Origin: CALGLS01 sp047626155
GTDB lineage: Bacteria; Bacteroidota; Bacteroidia; Chitinophagales; Saprospiraceae
Assembly (NCBI GenBank): GCA_047626155.1
Contig: JBLHRR010000209.1
Span: forward strand, 1 to 7,300
Direction: 5' to 3'
Length of the DNA: 7,300 nucleotides
Under the pieces are notes generated by a model. It did not search any database, had not been told where the DNA came from, and saw nothing but the letters and a program-made list of their open reading frames with translations. Below, one piece after another: positions 5,317 through 7,300 of the stretch. Position 1 is the first letter of the stretch. Each line of letters starts with the position of its first letter. The position numbers and the translations under genes were made by a program.

Positions 5317-6438
5317 ATGAAAAAACTTATCCTAATTCTACCCATCTGTCTGATCTTGGTTTTTGCTTGTAACAGTGATGATGAAGTGGTTTGTGATCCG
5401 ACAATGAAAGGCGGTGGTGGAACAGATACTTTATTGACTGATACTCCTTATGAGCCACAAGATTACGATCTTCAGGTACCTGCTGATTTTCCAGTTTTAG
5501 AAGTTCCTGTTGATAATGCGTTAACAGTGGATGGTGTCAACTTGGGAAGACATTTATTTTATGATCCTATTTTATCTGCTGATAGTAGCATGTCCTGTAG
5601 TAGTTGTCATTTACCAGAAGGTTCATTTACTGATAATTTAGCTTTAAGCACAGGCATAGATGGATTAGAAGGAAATCGTTCTTCCATGTCCTTGTTGAAC
5701 GTTGGCTTTTATTACAATGGATTATTCTGGGACGGCCGAACATCTTCATTGGAAGAACAGGCATTGCAACCCATTGAGGATCCTGTTGAATTACATACCA
5801 CCTGGACGGATGTCATTGATAAATTGAAGGTTCATCCGGATTACCCGGTTTTATTTAGAAAGGCATTTGGTATAACCACTGTTGACGAAATCACTAAAGA
5901 GCTTTCTGCCAAAGCAATCGCTCAATTTGAGCGCATCATGGTAAGTAGTGGAAATTCTCGTTTCGATTTAGCTACGACGCCAGGATCGGGTGTCTTCTAT
6001 ACAGAGCAGGAATTGCTTGGAGAAGAATTATTTTTTAATGAACAACTGAATCACCCTGGTTGTTCCCACTGTCACACTGGACCATTGCTAACCACGAATG
6101 CTTATCTAAATAATGGTTCTCAAGAAGCCTTAACCTACGATGATTATGCAGATAAAGGACATGGTTTGGTCACTGGTGATCCTTTTGATAATGGAAAATT
6201 CAGAGTACCTACCCTTCGCAATATAGAGTTGACTGCCCCGTATATGCACAATGGACAATTCAATACTCTTGAACAAGTCATAGATCATTATATCTCTGGA
6301 GGTAAGGTATCTCATACCTCTCCAGATCTGTTACCTTTCACCGTTACCCAGGAAGAAAAAGAAGCTCTAATCGCCTATATAAAAACCTTTACGGATATGG
6401 ATTTTGTGAATAACCCTGACCTGCAAAACCCTTTTTAG
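5317..6438 (+). CDS. di-haem cytochrome c peroxidase/MauG-family lipoprotein 2 (MbnH-like)
   Basis: From the ATG at 5317 the protein has 373 residues. The frame also has an ATG at 5263, but that would put 18 extra residues, including acidic ones, before the signal peptide and would start upstream of the predicted transcript. MKK plus a hydrophobic stretch leads to lipobox VFAC (C18), then NSDDE, a surface-export-like signal. A short Gly/Thr linker precedes the enzyme. Haem sites are CSSCH (94-98) and CSHCH (249-253). FWDGR carries W138, SLEEQALQPIEDPVEL gives E158, and PYMHNGQFNTLEQVIDHY ends at Y325, the MauG-type tyrosine position. There is no histidine between the first haem site and FWDGR, where classical peroxidases have a distal ligand. 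Strong similarity to the preceding gene along its length indicates tandem duplication. The predicted role is oxidation of a tryptophan in an MbnP-like partner; a hydrogen-peroxide-removing role remains possible. Confidence 0.9.
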   Translation: MKKLILILPICLILVFACNSDDEVVCDPTMKGGGGTDTLLTDTPYEPQDYDLQVPADFPVLEVPVDNALTVDGVNLGRHLFYDPILSADSSMSCSSCHLPEGSFTDNLALSTGIDGLEGNRSSMSLLNVGFYYNGLFWDGRTSSLEEQALQPIEDPVELHTTWTDVIDKLKVHPDYPVLFRKAFGITTVDEITKELSAKAIAQFERIMVSSGNSRFDLATTPGSGVFYTEQELLGEELFFNEQLNHPGCSHCHTGPLLTTNAYLNNGSQEALTYDDYADKGHGLVTGDPFDNGKFRVPTLRNIELTAPYMHNGQFNTLEQVIDHYISGGKVSHTSPDLLPFTVTQEEKEALIAYIKTFTDMDFVNNPDLQNPF

Positions 6439-6446
6439 GATGGTGG

Positions 6447-6498
6447 GAAGGGGATAGGACTAAAGTCCCAGTCCTATCTTCGTATACATCACCCCTTC
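6447..6498 (+). terminator. terminator-like hairpin after cytochrome gene 2
   Basis: GATAGGACT (6453-6461) pairs perfectly with AGTCCTATC (6470-6478), starting 15 bp after the stop codon. An alternative or outer stem joins GAAGGGG (6447-6453) to CCCCTTC (6492-6498). Only TT follows the first stem, so it is not a classical poly-T terminator, but its position suits a 3' end structure. Confidence 0.5.
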
Positions 6499-6519
6499 AT
6501 AGCTGAGGAGTGGGGGAAA

Positions 6520-6600
6520 CCTTGTGTTCCTTCGTGCACTTCGCCTGTCGGGCGGACAGGTTTGTGGTTAAAAAACCTTTGCGTTCGTTATGCCGTTTTG
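6520..6600. repeat. degenerate CCTTTGTG-type repeat tract with 17-bp palindrome
   Basis: Similar words recur: CCTTGTGTT (6520-6528), CCTTCGTGC (6529-6537), TTTGTGG (6561-6567) and CCTTTGCG (6576-6583). Between them sits CCTGTC-GGGCG-GACAGG (6544-6560), a 6-bp stem with a 5-base loop. I have the impression that intergenic tracts of this style recur in Bacteroidota genomes; that is memory, not a search result. Confidence 0.4.
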
Positions 6601-6677
6601 GGTTACCTCCACGAATCACTACGGTAAATCAATTTCCAATTATTACACTCTTTCGCAACAACAAAAAGTAGCAATTG

Positions 6678-6699
6678 TAAATGTATTGTTATACATTTA
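6678..6699. promoter_or_regulatory. perfect AT-rich hairpin or operator-like palindrome
   Basis: TAAATGTAT (6678-6686) and ATACATTTA (6691-6699) are perfect complements around TGTT. A T7 run follows 12 bp later (6712-6718). It could be an operator or a weak AT-rich terminator; nothing decides between them. Confidence 0.35.
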
Positions 6700-6768
6700 G
6701 GCTTAGCTTCGTTTTTTTAATCCCTTTCTTTGGTTAATATTCGATTTGTGATTTTAACCCCCTTTCTC

Positions 6769-6830
6769 TTTTTTAAAATATTTGTGAATATCTGACAATC
6801 ACAAGGTTACATATTTTTTAAATATTTATG
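6769..6830. repeat. AT-rich imperfect direct repeat
   Basis: TTTTTTAAAATATTTGTG (6769-6786) and TTTTTTAAATATTTATG (6814-6830) differ by one missing A and one substitution. They flank TTGTGA (6782-6787) and TCACAA (6799-6804), an inverted pair 11 bp apart. Low complexity makes chance similarity possible. Confidence 0.3.
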
Positions 6831-7047
6831 TTTTATAACGGCATACTAATTGTCTTGACCAAAGTAATAAAAAACATTTCCCCCACCTTTGAAATTGAGC
6901 TATAGAAAACGAAGATTCACTCCCTTCGTCCATTGTTCATAGAACTAACACTTTCCTAAAATAGTTACCGACCATTACGAAGTATTTCTATTGAGATTAC
7001 CCTTTCAATAAAGTACATAATTCAGGAGGTAACGGCATATAAAGACT

Positions 7048-7071
7048 TTAAAATTCCCCCACGAATTTTAA
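7048..7071 (+). promoter_or_regulatory. 9-bp hairpin in the leader of the last gene
   Basis: TTAAAATTC (7048-7056) pairs perfectly with GAATTTTAA (7063-7071) around CCCCAC, ending 20 bp before the ATG at 7092. It may be a leader hairpin or an operator. Confidence 0.35.
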
Positions 7072-7091
7072 CCTTTAAAACATTTTCACCT

Positions 7092-7300
7092 ATGAGAAGG
7101 CTTCTTATGTGGCTAGCCCTCTTCGTGCCCTTTATTGTAATCCCACCAACAGTACATGGACAGCCAAATCAAACCGCTCGTAAGGCGATTGATTTACAAG
7201 AGTTAGTCAATTTTAAACAAGATTTTCAACACACAAATTTTGAAAAACTAGAAGAGGCCAATCTGGCTTATTTTCAGTTTACACAAATTCCAGATGAAAA
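7092..7300 (+). CDS. secreted or periplasmic protein, 5' part, function unknown
   Basis: The frame is open from ATG 7092 to the window edge, giving 69 complete codons. The N-terminus MRRLLMWLALFVPFIVIPP is a clear signal peptide: two Arg, a hydrophobic core, then prolines. Likely signal peptidase I cleavage is after TVHG, before QPNQ. No lipobox cysteine is present. The visible mature part, containing ARKAIDLQELVNF and LEEANLAYFQF, looks helical and polar. It could begin a helical-repeat or sensor-protein periplasmic domain, but too little is visible to assign a family. No Shine-Dalgarno is near the start; the AT-rich leader is normal for Bacteroidota. Confidence 0.7.
   Translation, partial: MRRLLMWLALFVPFIVIPPTVHGQPNQTARKAIDLQELVNFKQDFQHTNFEKLEEANLAYFQFTQIPDE

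Larger units (their letters stand above)
6589..7039. repeat. inverted-repeat pair bounding about 450 bp, MITE-like candidate
   Basis: The left arm is TATGCC (6589-6594), seven extra bases (6595-6601), then GTTACCTCC (6602-6610). The right arm is the reverse complement without the extra seven: GGAGGTAAC (7025-7033) followed directly by GGCATA (7034-7039). The outer ends read TA-TGCCGTT and AACGGCA-TA, so a TA duplication of the kind left by IS630/Tc1-type elements is conceivable. A third copy, TAACGGCATA, lies inside at 6836-6845. No transposase is present. The sequence match is direct; mobility is speculation. Confidence 0.35.
6439..7091. other. 653-bp AT-rich intergenic region, no gene recognised
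   Basis: I find no plausible coding frame or tRNA in this stretch on either strand. In order it holds a 3' hairpin (6447-6498), a degenerate short-repeat tract with an internal palindrome (6520-6600), the left arm of a gapped inverted repeat (6589-6610), a perfect hairpin (6678-6699), a T7 run (6712-6718), a near-identical AT-rich direct repeat (6769-6786 and 6814-6830), the right inverted-repeat arm (7025-7039) and a hairpin just before the next gene (7048-7071). CACCTTTG at 6884-6891 is one base from the -7 consensus, but TTG (6855-6857) is 26 bp away, too far for a good promoter. Confidence 0.65.

Noticed and set aside
2104..6438. A methanobactin biosynthesis operon
   Set aside because: No precursor peptide, MbnB/MbnC-type enzymes, transporter or TonB receptor is visible. 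Only MbnP- and MbnH-like families are present, and these also occur without methanobactin.
6782..6804. TTGTGA..TCACAA as a CRP/FNR-type site
   Set aside because: The half-sites are 11 bp apart instead of the usual spacing for such regulators, and the region is low-complexity AT-rich DNA.
7024..7030. AGGAGGT as a Shine-Dalgarno for a small gene
   Set aside because: No ATG, GTG or TTG follows within usable distance. The sequence is better explained as the right arm of the inverted repeat.

Overview
The window most likely comes from a Bacteroidota chromosome, and the gene style recalls Saprospiraceae or a related environmental lineage. The evidence is AT-rich DNA, several Bacteroidota-type lipoproteins with acidic residues after the lipobox cysteine, A-rich rather than Shine-Dalgarno translation starts, a WG-repeat protein, a GCxD..SC N-terminal motif, and a match to the Bacteroidota -7 promoter element TAnnTTTG. 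The family assignment is an impression, not a measurement. Every gene that can be supported is on the + strand.

Layout. Bases 1-858 hold the 3' part of a WG-repeat protein. Bases 859-1304 are non-coding and include a compact, unusually GC-rich and hairpin-rich block (902-1077). Bases 1305-2129 encode a DEDDh (DnaQ-like) 3'-5' exonuclease with an ExoX-like C-terminal motif. The end of that gene overlaps the start of the first of two MbnP-like lipoproteins (2104-2961 and 3046-3864). A strong intrinsic terminator at 3883-3921 closes this group. Two paralogous di-haem cytochrome c peroxidase/MauG-type lipoproteins follow (4097-5203 and 5317-6438), and the second has its own candidate promoter. 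Bases 6439-7091 are a long AT-rich intergenic region with a terminator-like hairpin, a dispersed-repeat-like tract, a 15-bp gapped inverted repeat about 450 bp across, and two perfect 9-bp hairpins. A secreted protein of unknown function starts at 7092 and runs off the window.

How the genes work together. The centre of interest is the 2 + 2 set of MbnP-like and MbnH/MauG-like proteins. In characterised systems MbnH, a MauG relative, oxidises a tryptophan of its partner MbnP to kynurenine, and that residue is needed for copper binding by MbnP. Both enzymes here keep two CxxCH haem sites, the FWDGR tryptophan between the haems, and a tyrosine where classical bacterial peroxidases appear to have methionine. 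MbnP-like protein 2 contains exactly one tryptophan, placed in the expected motif. I infer a duplicated, probably partly cell-surface, protein-modification and copper-handling module. No methanobactin precursor or biosynthesis gene is visible.
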